The notes under the pieces were generated by a model that had not been told where the DNA came from, searched no databases, and saw nothing but the letters and a program-made list of their open reading frames with translations. Below are positions 25,432-33,030 of a DNA stretch of 64,000 nt, piece by piece (position 1 is the stretch's first letter; each line of letters starts with the position of its first letter). This stretch comes from JBCBTJ01 sp039818665. GTDB lineage: Bacteria; Pseudomonadota; Alphaproteobacteria; Caulobacterales; Hyphomonadaceae. Position numbers and translations under genes: made by a program. The stretch covers positions 62,001 to 126,000 of the forward strand of contig JBCBTJ010000001.1 in NCBI GenBank assembly GCA_039818665.1, given 5' to 3'.

Positions 25432-27723
25432 ATGACCGATCGTGATCAGATCCTCGCCGGCCTCCTCGCCACCCAGGACGACGCCGCCGCCGCCGAGCAC
25501 GGCATCAACGCCGAGGAGTATGACCGGCTGATCAAGCGGTTGAACCGGCACCCCAATCTGGTCGAGCTCGGCATCTACTCGGTCATGTGGTCGGAGCATT
25601 GCTCCTATAAGTCCTCCCGCCGGCATCTCTCGAAGTTTCCGACCAAGAACGACCGCGTCATCCAGGGCCCGGGCGAGAACGCCGGGGTGATCGATATCGG
25701 CGACGGCCAGGCCGCAATCTTCAAAATGGAGAGCCATAACCATCCGTCTTACATCGAGCCCTATCAGGGCGCGGCGACTGGGGTCGGCGGCATTCTACGC
25801 GACGTCTTCACCATGGGCGCGCGGCCGGTCGCGCTGGTGAACGCGCTTCGCTTCGGGGACCCGGAACACCCGAAGACACGCAGCCTGGTGGCCGGCGTGG
25901 TGGCGGGGATCGGCGGCTATGGAAATTGCGTCGGCGTGCCCACCGTGGCGGGCGAGACGCAGTTCGACAAAGGCTATAATGGCAACATCCTGGTCAACGC
26001 CATGGCGGTCGGCCTCGCCGATCAGGACAAGATATTCTACGCCCGCGGCGCAACGCCGGGAAACCCGATCTTCTATGTCGGCTCTAAGACCGGCCGGGAC
26101 GGCATTCACGGCGCGACCATGGCGTCGGCCGAGTTTTCCGAAGGCGACGAGGAAAAGCGCCCGACCGTGCAGGTCGGCGACCCGTTCACGGAGAAACTGC
26201 TCATCGAGGCGTGCCTCGAACTGATGGCCACCGACGCGATCCAGGCGATCCAGGATATGGGCGCGGCGGGGCTCACCTCCTCCTCCGTCGAGATGGCCGA
26301 CAAGGGCGGGGTCGGCGTGCATATGGATCTCGACAAAGTGCCCCAGCGCGAGACGGGGATGAGCGCCTACGAGATCATGCTGAGCGAGAGCCAGGAGCGG
26401 ATGCTCATGGTGCTGAAGCCCGGCAAGGTGGCGGTCGCCAAGGCGATCTTTGAAAAATACGACCTCGACGCCGAAGTGATCGGCGAGACGACGGACACCG
26501 GCCGGCTCGTGCTGACCCAGTTCGGCGAGACGGTCTGCGACATTCCCGTCGCGCCGCTCGCCGAAGACGCGCCGAACTATGACCGGCCTTGGGTCGAACC
26601 GAAGCCGCGCACGCCGCTCGACCCCGCCGCGATCCCCGAGCCGGAGGATTATGGCGAGGCCCTCCTGAAGCTCATGAGCTCGCCCGACATGGCGTCGAAG
26701 CGCTGGATTTGGGAGCAGTACGACCGCCATGTCATGGGCGACACGGTCGACAGCTCTCAGAGCATGGGCGACGCGGCGATCGTGCGCATCCACGGCACGA
26801 ACAAAGCCCTCGCCATCTGTTCCGACTGCAATCCGCATTATGTGGCCGCCGATCCCTATGAAGGCGGCAAGGCCGTGGTGGCGGAAGCCTACCGCAACCT
26901 CTCAGCTGTCGGCGCGAAGCCGATCGCGATTACCGACAACCTCAACTTCGGCAATCCCGAACGCCCCGAGATCATGGGCCAGATCGTCAAGGCGATCGAG
27001 GGCATGGCCGAAGCCTGCGCCAAGCTCGATTTCCCTGTCGTGTCAGGCAATGTCAGCCTCTACAACGAGACCGACGGCGTCGCGATCCCGCCGACGCCCG
27101 TGGTCGGCGCGGTGGGGCTGATCGAGGATGTGTCGAAGATCGCGACGCTGAAGGGCGCCCAGCCGGGGGACGTCCTGATCCTCATCGGCGAGACCAAGGG
27201 GCATATGGGCGCCTCGCTCTATGCCCGCGAATGGCTCGGCCTGAAGGGCGACGCGCTTGGCCCACCGCCGCCGGTGGATCTGGAGGCGGAGAAGCGGAAC
27301 GCCGACTTTGTGCGGAAGCTGATCGCCGAAGGCCTGGTCAACGCCGTGCATGATGTGAGCGATGGAGGGATTGCCTGTGCTGCAGCGGAGATGGCGCTGG
27401 CGAGTGGGGTTGGGGTTTCCCTTTCCGTCGATGTTCACGAACCATATCTTTCGGTGGCGCGTGCTGATCTCTTTGCCGAAGGCTCAGCACGATACTTGTT
27501 GGCTGTTCCGCGGACCTGCTCGCAAAGGGTTGAACAATCAGCGGATCAAAACGGCGTTCGAAATCAGTTCATAGGAACTTTTCAGAGGGTGGACAGCGAA
27601 CAAAGCGTTATGCTGGTTCGAGAAATCGGACGGCCAGAGTCTATTGAATCCGACCTCCCCCTCGCCCGCCTCCGCGAGGCGCATGAGGGCTGGCTGCCGG
27701 GATACATGTCCGGCGTTCGCTAG
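25432..27723 (+). CDS. purL: phosphoribosylformylglycinamidine synthase subunit PurL (short form)
   Basis: PurL converts FGAR to FGAM using ATP and ammonia delivered by PurQ. The 763-residue length is that of the three-subunit enzyme. Visible marks are YSVMWSEHCSYKSS near residue 45, the ATP/metal segment FKMESHNHPSYIEPYQGAATGVGG near residue 100, GAAGLTSSSVEMADKGG near residue 280, and the second-half repeat SGNVSLYNETDG and HDVSDGGIA near residues 540 and 640. Just after HDVSD (about 27361-27650) codon use abruptly becomes AT-richer while the frame stays intact. The C-terminus returns to normal codon use (ARLREAHEGWLPGYM). Confidence 0.96.
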   Translation: MTDRDQILAGLLATQDDAAAAEHGINAEEYDRLIKRLNRHPNLVELGIYSVMWSEHCSYKSSRRHLSKFPTKNDRVIQGPGENAGVIDIGDGQAAIFKMESHNHPSYIEPYQGAATGVGGILRDVFTMGARPVALVNALRFGDPEHPKTRSLVAGVVAGIGGYGNCVGVPTVAGETQFDKGYNGNILVNAMAVGLADQDKIFYARGATPGNPIFYVGSKTGRDGIHGATMASAEFSEGDEEKRPTVQVGDPFTEKLLIEACLELMATDAIQAIQDMGAAGLTSSSVEMADKGGVGVHMDLDKVPQRETGMSAYEIMLSESQERMLMVLKPGKVAVAKAIFEKYDLDAEVIGETTDTGRLVLTQFGETVCDIPVAPLAEDAPNYDRPWVEPKPRTPLDPAAIPEPEDYGEALLKLMSSPDMASKRWIWEQYDRHVMGDTVDSSQSMGDAAIVRIHGTNKALAICSDCNPHYVAADPYEGGKAVVAEAYRNLSAVGAKPIAITDNLNFGNPERPEIMGQIVKAIEGMAEACAKLDFPVVSGNVSLYNETDGVAIPPTPVVGAVGLIEDVSKIATLKGAQPGDVLILIGETKGHMGASLYAREWLGLKGDALGPPPPVDLEAEKRNADFVRKLIAEGLVNAVHDVSDGGIACAAAEMALASGVGVSLSVDVHEPYLSVARADLFAEGSARYLLAVPRTCSQRVEQSADQNGVRNQFIGTFQRVDSEQSVMLVREIGRPESIESDLPLARLREAHEGWLPGYMSGVR

Positions 27724-27782
27724 GCTGAATTTGCGGTCCCTAGGTAAGAACGGTTACCCTGCGACACAGCGGGAGGTCGGCC

Positions 27783-28181
27783 ATGGGCGCTAAGAAACTC
27801 GACACGCATTTCGTCCATCTCGGCCGGGGCGCGACGGCGGAAGCTCAGCCTGCGTTCACCGGCGTGGATTGGTATGACGGCTATGGGGAGCGCGCCGGCG
27901 GCGATGGCGCGGAGGGCCGGCTTGTCGCGCTCCACACATTCACCGAGCCTTGGGACTCTTGGGAAGCGCACCCTGAAGGCGAGGAAGTGGTTGTCTGCAC
28001 CGCGGGCGAAATCACGCTCATCCAAGAGCTGGACGGCGCCGAGCAGCGCATCCGCCTGAAGGCCGGCGAATACGCGATCAATCCGCGCGGCGTGTGGCAC
28101 ACGGCCGATGTCGAGGGCGAAGCGACGGTCCTGTTCATCACCGCCGGCATGGGCACCGACCACCGGCCGCGCCATGCCTGA
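27783..28181 (+). CDS. cupin-domain protein
   Basis: A 132-residue single-domain cupin. The two motifs are recognisable: WEAHPEGEEVVVCTAGEITLI (the histidine and glutamates of motif 1) and GEYAINPRGVWHTADV (motif 2 with its histidine). The ending VLFITAGMGTDHRPR completes the barrel. A GGGAGG site precedes the ATG. Small cupins bind a metal or a small ligand; none can be named here. The stop overlaps the start of the next gene by eight bases, so the two are translationally linked. Confidence 0.8.
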   Translation: MGAKKLDTHFVHLGRGATAEAQPAFTGVDWYDGYGERAGGDGAEGRLVALHTFTEPWDSWEAHPEGEEVVVCTAGEITLIQELDGAEQRIRLKAGEYAINPRGVWHTADVEGEATVLFITAGMGTDHRPRHA

Positions 28182-28509
28182 TTTCGACGCCACCAAAGCC
28201 GTCTATGACCGCGCCTGCGCGGCGGCGGGGTTGGAGCGGAAGGGCAAGAACCTCGTCTACACCTCCGCCAACGGCCATATGTACAGCCAGATGAACAAGT
28301 CCGGCGAGCTGGGCGTGCGCTTGCCGAAGGACCGCCAGAAAGAGATGGCGGCCGAGCATGGCGCCGGGCCGTTCAAATCCTATGGCGCGACCATGCGGGA
28401 CTATATCTGCTTCACCGACACGATGCTCGAGGACGAAGCCCTCATCGCGGCGCTCTTAAAAGAGGGGCTGGCTTTCGTGGAAAACCTGCCGCCCGGGAAA
28501 AAGAAGTAA
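28174..28509 (+). CDS. TfoX-N-like small protein
   Basis: A 111-residue soluble protein. MYSQMNKSGELGVRLPKDRQKEM, the GPFKSYGATMRDYICF strand and the final helix EALIAALLKEGLAFVENLPP fit the TfoX N-terminal / YjbR-like fold, in which a beta sheet is followed by a 'phe-p-met' type segment. The assignment is by pattern and moderate in strength. The ATG at 28174 overlaps the cupin stop by eight bases, which supports both this start and co-expression. Function in non-competence settings is unknown. Confidence 0.6.
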   Translation: MPDFDATKAVYDRACAAAGLERKGKNLVYTSANGHMYSQMNKSGELGVRLPKDRQKEMAAEHGAGPFKSYGATMRDYICFTDTMLEDEALIAALLKEGLAFVENLPPGKKK

Positions 28510-28758
28510 TCACGCCAGATTTCCGCCATCCCGCTCACATGCTCACGGGCGTTCGCGCCGCCAGTAAATAAGCGCTCACGGTAGCGCGTTCGGGCCTCCC
28601 GCCACCGTGATTGGCGCCGCGGCGATCGCCCGCCAAACTCTCCGTCATGTCGCCGAGAAAGGGCAGACCATGACACAACACTTCAAAACCGCCGTTCGTG
28701 CCGGAATGCCATCGGAGCCCTGCGCTTCGTCAGCGCTTTTTGGTCATTGGCCGCATTA

Positions 28759-28784
28759 ATATTCGATAAGGATACATCGAATAT
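28759..28784. promoter_or_regulatory. inverted repeat ATATTCGAT-N8-ATCGAATAT
   Basis: Perfect nine-base arms (28759-28767 and 28776-28784) flank an eight-base spacer, about 65 bases upstream of the UrcA start. The arms are AT-rich in a GC-rich genome, so chance is unlikely. It may be a repressor site or overlap the promoter. The binding protein is unknown. Confidence 0.5.
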
Positions 28785-28790
28785 CAATAA

Positions 28791-28806
28791 TGCTACATTT
28801 GTAGCA
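28791..28806. promoter_or_regulatory. TGCTACA-TT-TGTAGCA dyad (BlaI/CopY-type TACA-NN-TGTA core)
   Basis: A perfect 16-base dyad with seven-base arms contains TACATTTGTA, matching the TACA-NN-TGTA core bound by BlaI/MecI/CopY-family repressors. It lies 41 bases before the UrcA ATG and six bases after the neighbouring inverted repeat. No gene for such a repressor is in this window, so the regulator remains a hypothesis. Confidence 0.5.
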
Positions 28807-28847
28807 CGCGCCAATGAGCGCGCCCCTCGTAGAAAAGGAGAGCCCCA

Positions 28848-29237
28848 ATGACTCGCACCGCCGCTTTCGCCACCCTCGCCATGGCCCTCGCCGCGCCCGC
28901 CGCCGCCATGGAGACGCGCACCAATAACGGCCAACTCATTCTGGGCGGCGCGCCGCGCGTCGAAGTGGTCGATATATCCGGCTTCGACCTGTCGACCCGA
29001 CGCGGGGTCGCCGGCGTCCACAAGCGCATCGTCTCGACCGCCTACCAGCTCTGCGACGGCGCGCTGCACGGGGTCTCGTCAGACCAGTTCGTCTACCGCC
29101 TGTGCATTGCGGTTTCGGTCGACCAAGCGGTGCGCTCCACCGGCCACCACAACTTAGTCACCTTCCATTATGCGCTGGAGCCGCGCGACCGCTCGCGCCT
29201 GAACAAGCGCATCCCGCGCGGCTGGCGGCCGAGCTAG
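28848..29237 (+). CDS. UrcA-family secreted protein
   Basis: A 129-residue protein with a signal peptide (MTRTAAFATLAMALAAPAAA, cleavage near residue 20) and an AAAAGGAG site. The UrcA pattern is visible: a strand with VEVVDISGFDLSTRRGVAGVHKRI, then TAYQLCDG and LCIAVSVDQAV with two cysteines probably forming a disulfide. UrcA proteins are small periplasmic proteins frequent in Caulobacterales and Sphingomonadales, with unknown function. The upstream dyads suggest specific regulation. The C-terminus (LNKRIPRGWRPS) is basic. Confidence 0.75.
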   Translation: MTRTAAFATLAMALAAPAAAMETRTNNGQLILGGAPRVEVVDISGFDLSTRRGVAGVHKRIVSTAYQLCDGALHGVSSDQFVYRLCIAVSVDQAVRSTGHHNLVTFHYALEPRDRSRLNKRIPRGWRPS

Positions 29238-29247
29238 GCGCCAGGCG

Positions 29248-29763
29248 CTAGCCGCCGCCCGGCAGCAAAAAGTCCCGCTTGCCCAAGGGGACGCCTTGCT
29301 GGCGCAGCAGGCCGTAGGCCATGGCCGCGTGGAAGTGCAGATTGGGCAGGACGAAATTGGTGAGATAGAACTTGCCCTCCCCCGGCATGGTCGAGTCCGG
29401 GCCCGTCGGGATCGGCACTTCGCGCGTCTCGCCGGCGTCGAGCGCGGCGTCGTCTAAGCCCTGGACGTAGGCGTTCGCCGCATCGCAGCGGGCCGATAGC
29501 TCAGCGAACGTGGTTTCAGTGTCCGGAAAACTCGGCGGCTCCACGCCCGCCAGCCGCGAACCGCCGCGCACGCAGATATCGCACGCGACCTGGACCTGCT
29601 GGCTCATTTTGAACATGTCCGGCGAGAGCCGCGCGGCGAGATAGACCTCGTCCTCGACGCCAGCCTCGCGCGCATGCGCCTCAGCCTTTTTCAGAAAACT
29701 CGCCATCGCGCCCAGCGTCTGGCCCGCTTGCGCCTTTAGAATGTGGGAAAACAACCCGCTCAT
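29248..29763 (-). CDS. DUF1993 family protein
   Basis: A 171-residue soluble helical protein resembling DUF1993, a DinB-like four-helix family. Marks are SHILKAQAGQTLGAMASFLKKAE at the N-terminus, LAARLSPDMFKMSQQVQVACD near residue 45 and NLHFHAAMAYGLLRQQGVPLGKRDFL at the end. The ATG at 29763 (MSGLFSHIL) is chosen over an ATG ten codons upstream. Histidines in the C-terminal helix could bind metal as in DinB-like proteins, but no activity is established. It is convergent with the UrcA gene, ten bases apart. Confidence 0.85.
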   Translation of the reverse strand: MSGLFSHILKAQAGQTLGAMASFLKKAEAHAREAGVEDEVYLAARLSPDMFKMSQQVQVACDICVRGGSRLAGVEPPSFPDTETTFAELSARCDAANAYVQGLDDAALDAGETREVPIPTGPDSTMPGEGKFYLTNFVLPNLHFHAAMAYGLLRQQGVPLGKRDFLLPGGG

Positions 29764-29876
29764 CGCCCGCCTCCTGTAAATGACTTCGCGCAACTGGGAC
29801 GACCGGCCTCATCCGTCAAGCGCGTCTCGCCAAATCACCCGGCGCGCTCTATCTGAAGGCTCAAAGGAGACCCGCT

Positions 29877-30110
29877 ATGGCCATGGACCGCGCCACGCTC
29901 GAAGGCTTTCTGACGGACGCCTTTCCGGACGCCGAGATCACGCTCACTGACCTCGCCGGCGACAACGACCATTGGCAGGCCGAGATCGTCTCGGCCGAGT
30001 TCGCCGGCAAAACGCGCGTCGCCCAGCATCAGATGGTCTACGCCGCGCTGAAGGGCAAAATGGGCGGCGAGCTGCACGCCCTCGCGCTCAAGACGCGCGC
30101 GCCGGACTAG
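29877..30110 (+). CDS. BolA/IbaG-family protein
   Basis: A 77-residue BolA-fold protein. The class II KH-like core is seen in LTDAFPDAEITLTDLAGDNDHWQAEIVSAEF and the conserved VAQHQMVYAALKGKMGGELHALALKT, with the histidine that helps BolA proteins hold a [2Fe-2S] cluster with a monothiol glutaredoxin. An AAAGGAG site precedes the ATG. Such proteins act in iron-sulfur trafficking. No glutaredoxin gene is present in this window; the next gene begins three bases after the stop. Confidence 0.92.
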   Translation: MAMDRATLEGFLTDAFPDAEITLTDLAGDNDHWQAEIVSAEFAGKTRVAQHQMVYAALKGKMGGELHALALKTRAPD

Positions 30111-30113
30111 GCT

Positions 30114-30971
30114 TTGCGCGTCCTCCTCGTCGGGGCGACGGGCGCGCTGGGCCTGCGCATCGCCCGGCGCCTCCGCGCCGCCGGCCATGACGTGCGCGCC
30201 ACGTGGCGCGCCGAAGCGCCTGAGGCGTTGGCGGAGCTAAGCGCGCTCGGCTGCGAGACCGCCCAGCTCGATCTTGAAGACGTCGGCGCCGCTGCGCCGC
30301 TGGCCGAGGGCTGCGAGGCGGCTGTTTTCACGCCCATCCTCACCGTCTCCGGCCCGGCGGCCCGCGCCCTGCCGACCAGCGCGCGCCTTGTTCTGTTCTC
30401 CAGCAACAATGTGACGGTGGACCCGGACGCCCCGGTCTACGCGGCCCTGCGCGCCGAAGAGGCCGCCCTCGCCGCGTCCGGCCACGACCACATTCTGCTG
30501 CGTCCGACCATGATCTACGGCCATGTCGGCGACGGGAACCTCGCCCGCCTGATCCGCCTCGCCCAGCGATCGCCGGTCCTGCCGATCGCCGGCTCAGGCC
30601 GTGCGTTGCAGCAGCCGATCCATATCGACGATCTCGCCAACCTCGCCGCCAAGCTCGCTGGCGAGGCGTTCGCCGGCGGCGCGACCTATAGCCCGGCCGG
30701 GCCCGATACGCTCACGCTGGGCGAGCTCTATCGCGCGGTTCGGGGCGCTGCAGGGGCGCGCGCCCTCATCCTGCGCGCACCGCCCCAATTGCTCGCTGCG
30801 GCGTCCTCGCTGATCGGCTGGGTTCCCGGCCTCAAAGCGCCGTTGAGCGCCGCCCAATTGGCGCGCATCGAGCGCGATAAGACGCCGCCGCCGGGATCCG
30901 CGCCGCCCGGCTGGTCTGCAAAGGTAAGCTTGGAACAAGGGCTTCGGGACTTGGCGAAAACGCTCGGCTAG
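30114..30971 (+). CDS. NAD(P)-dependent epimerase/dehydratase-like protein
   Basis: A 285-residue extended-SDR/NmrA-like Rossmann protein beginning at a TTG codon three bases after the bolA stop (MRVLLVGATGALGLRIARRL). The dinucleotide loop GATGALG, the LFSSNNVT strand, the LRPTMIYG motif and HIDDLANLAAKL are all present. The usual catalytic Y-x-x-x-K is not evident, with VYAALRAEEAAL at that position, so it may be a redox sensor or an atypical enzyme rather than an epimerase. Close spacing implies co-translation with bolA. Confidence 0.8.
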   Translation: MRVLLVGATGALGLRIARRLRAAGHDVRATWRAEAPEALAELSALGCETAQLDLEDVGAAAPLAEGCEAAVFTPILTVSGPAARALPTSARLVLFSSNNVTVDPDAPVYAALRAEEAALAASGHDHILLRPTMIYGHVGDGNLARLIRLAQRSPVLPIAGSGRALQQPIHIDDLANLAAKLAGEAFAGGATYSPAGPDTLTLGELYRAVRGAAGARALILRAPPQLLAAASSLIGWVPGLKAPLSAAQLARIERDKTPPPGSAPPGWSAKVSLEQGLRDLAKTLG

Positions 30972-31114
30972 CGGCCTCGCACCCAAGATGGGCGGAAGAT
31001 GAACAGCCCGCTCAGACCATGTTGCGCGCCCATATGGGAGTGTGCCGGCGTGATAACTCCTATCATGCCCTTCCGCCCGCGTGGCGAAGGATCAAAACAG
31101 CACGGAGCCCTCTC

Positions 31115-31570
31115 ATGAAGAAAAGCACGATTTCGACTCTCGCGATCGTCGGCGCCCTTGGCTTGGGCCTTGGCGGCTTGGCCGTCGCCGATCACAATCG
31201 CGGCGAGCGCCACGCCGAGCGCCTGGCCATGCTCGACACCAACGAAAACGGCCAAATCGAACGCGCCGAAGTTGAGGCCAAACGCGCCGCCGAATTCGCG
31301 ACCGCAGACACGAATGGCGATGGCGGCGTCTCCTTCGAAGAGATGGAAGCCTATCGCGAGGCCAAACGCGCCGAACGACGGGCCAAACGCTTCGCGCGGC
31401 AAGACGCCGACGGCGACGGCGTGCTCGGCGTGGACGAGTTTCAATCGCGCCGCCTCGCCCGCTTCGATCGGATGGACGCCGACGGCGACGGCGTGATCAG
31501 CGATGAAGAGCGCGCCGCGGCCCGGGAAGCCCGTGGCGGACGCCACGGGCATGGCCGCCGCGACGGCTGA
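31115..31570 (+). CDS. secreted EF-hand protein (four calcium loops)
   Basis: A 151-residue protein with a signal peptide (MKKSTISTLAIVGALGLGLGGLAVA). Four calcium-binding loops are clear: DTNENGQIERAE, DTNGDGGVSFEE, DADGDGVLGVDE and DADGDGVISDEE, each with the 1-3-5-12 acidic pattern. The linkers are rich in alanine, arginine and lysine and predicted helical. The tail HGHGRRDG is histidine/arginine-rich and might add a metal site. It is probably a periplasmic calcium-binding or buffering protein. A hairpin follows seven bases after the stop. Confidence 0.9.
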   Translation: MKKSTISTLAIVGALGLGLGGLAVADHNRGERHAERLAMLDTNENGQIERAEVEAKRAAEFATADTNGDGGVSFEEMEAYREAKRAERRAKRFARQDADGDGVLGVDEFQSRRLARFDRMDADGDGVISDEERAAAREARGGRHGHGRRDG

Positions 31571-31576
31571 GGCTGC

Positions 31577-31607
31577 GCGGGACCGGTCCGATCGCGGCCG
31601 GTCCCGC
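31577..31607. terminator. hairpin after the EF-hand gene
   Basis: GCGGGACCGG (31577-31586) pairs perfectly with CCGGTCCCGC (31598-31607) around an 11-base loop, starting seven bases after the EF-hand stop. No T-run follows, so it may be a Rho-assisted terminator or 3'-protective hairpin. Confidence 0.45.
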
Positions 31608-31702
31608 ATCGCGGTCCGACATTCTGTGAAAGCTTCCGCGCCGCGCCTTTCCGCGGCCACGATCCTTTGCGACGGTTCCAACCGAAGCTGAGGAGCCCCA
31701 AG

Positions 31703-32074
31703 ATGATCCGACCCCATGCGCCCCTTGTCGCCGCCGCCTTGCTCGCGGCTTGCGGCCAGGGCCAGAGCGCGCCCGTAGAGGAAGCGCCGGCCCCGTCGGA
31801 CAGCGCTGACCTGATCGCCGACGGCCGCGAGATCGTCGAGGCCCAATGCGTGCTCTGCCACGCCACCGGGGTCGAGGGCGAGAGCCCGCGTACGGACGCG
31901 CCGCCGCTGCGGACCGTCCTCGCCCGCTTCGACGCCGAAGCGCTGGCCGATGATTTCCGCGAAGGCATCCATGTCGGCCACGAAGACATGCCCGATTTCG
32001 AGTTCGGCCCCCGCGGCGTGGAAGCCGTGCTCGCTTACCTCGTCTCCATCCAGGAGCGCCCTGCAGAACAATAG
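31703..32074 (+). CDS. c-type cytochrome lipoprotein
   Basis: A 123-residue lipoprotein (LLAAC lipobox near residue 17) with one haem c site, CVLCH near residue 50. A distal methionine candidate is in GHEDMPDFEF near residue 95, followed by the helix VEAVLAYLVSIQ typical of class I cytochromes c. TGVEGESPRTDAPPLRTVL fits the loop after the haem site. The start ATG at 31703 has GAGGAG upstream. It is probably a membrane-attached periplasmic electron carrier; no oxidase or dehydrogenase partner is adjacent. Confidence 0.9.
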   Translation: MIRPHAPLVAAALLAACGQGQSAPVEEAPAPSDSADLIADGREIVEAQCVLCHATGVEGESPRTDAPPLRTVLARFDAEALADDFREGIHVGHEDMPDFEFGPRGVEAVLAYLVSIQERPAEQ

Positions 32075-32154
32075 GCGCTCCGCCCCGGCCCTTGCCCCTC
32101 GCCCCCGCACCGCCCTATCGAACCTGCGGACGGGAGACATGAGAGGGACGGATC

Positions 32155-33030
32155 ATGGCCGAACTATTCACGACATCGGGCTTTTTCACGCTGCTGGCGC
32201 TGATCGCGCTTCAAGCCGTACTGGGCTTCGACAATCTGCTCTACATTTCGATCGAATCGAAACGCGTGGGCGACGAGGCGAAAGCGAGCATGGTGCGTCG
32301 CTGGGGCATCGGCCTGGCGGTCGTGTTCCGAATCGTTTTGCTGATCTTGATCGTCGCCTTATTCGGCGCGCTTGAGCAGACCCTCTTCACGGTCCCCTTT
32401 GCGGGGTTCGTCGAGGGTACTTTCAACTTGCAAAGCCTGGTCACGCTCGCAGGCGGCGGCTTCATCATCTACACGGCGGTCAAAGAGATCTCCCACCTGA
32501 TGGCGGTCGAGGGGATCGAACATACGGAAGGCACGCGAAAGAAGTCCGTCATGCAGGCGATCGGCATGATCGTCGCCATGAACCTCGTCTTCTCCTTCGA
32601 CTCCATCCTCTCGGCTATGGCCATCGCCAACACCGAAGGGCCGGACGGCGAGAAGGTCTATCAGGTGTGGATCATGGCGACGGCGATCATCCTGTCGGGC
32701 GTCGCCATGATCGCGCTCGCCGACGTGGTGGCGGACTTCCTGAAGAAAAACCGGATGTACGAGGTGCTGGGCCTCTTCATTCTGTTCCTGGTGGGCGCGC
32801 TTTTGGTGTCCGAAGGCGGCCACCTCGCCCATCTCAAACTCTTCGGCTACGAAATAGAAGCGCTTGAGAAATCAACCTTCTATCTCGTAATCTTCGTGTT
32901 GGTTGTGACCGACATCATCCAGACGAAGTATCAAAAGCGCCTCTGGCTGATCCGCGAGGCGGAGATCCGCGGCGACGATCCGGCGCTCGCCGCGGACGCG
33001 GCCATCGCGAAGCATGGCAGGATCGTCTAG
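32155..33030 (+). CDS. TerC/YkoY-family integral membrane protein
   Basis: A 291-residue polytopic protein with about seven hydrophobic helices. The TerC signature is split in two: LGFDNLLYISI near residue 23 with an intramembrane aspartate, and VFSFDSILSAMAIAN near residue 145 with a second aspartate in a related FD context. TerC/YkoY proteins are linked to metal (manganese) export and metalation of exoenzymes, and to tellurite resistance in some plasmids. The short cytoplasmic tail is charged. The stop is shared as CTAG with the convergent FliM-like gene. Confidence 0.92.
   Translation: MAELFTTSGFFTLLALIALQAVLGFDNLLYISIESKRVGDEAKASMVRRWGIGLAVVFRIVLLILIVALFGALEQTLFTVPFAGFVEGTFNLQSLVTLAGGGFIIYTAVKEISHLMAVEGIEHTEGTRKKSVMQAIGMIVAMNLVFSFDSILSAMAIANTEGPDGEKVYQVWIMATAIILSGVAMIALADVVADFLKKNRMYEVLGLFILFLVGALLVSEGGHLAHLKLFGYEIEALEKSTFYLVIFVLVVTDIIQTKYQKRLWLIREAEIRGDDPALAADAAIAKHGRIV

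Larger units (their letters stand above)
28510..28847. other. longest intergenic region in the window
   Basis: This gap precedes the UrcA gene. It contains a possible 29-codon frame (28671-28760, MTQHFKTAVRAGMPSEP...), a weak five-pair hairpin followed by TTTTT (28722-28741), and two adjacent dyads (28759-28784 and 28791-28806). The last 90 bases are far more AT-rich than the rest of the window, as expected for a promoter. I see no RNA gene. Confidence 0.5.
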
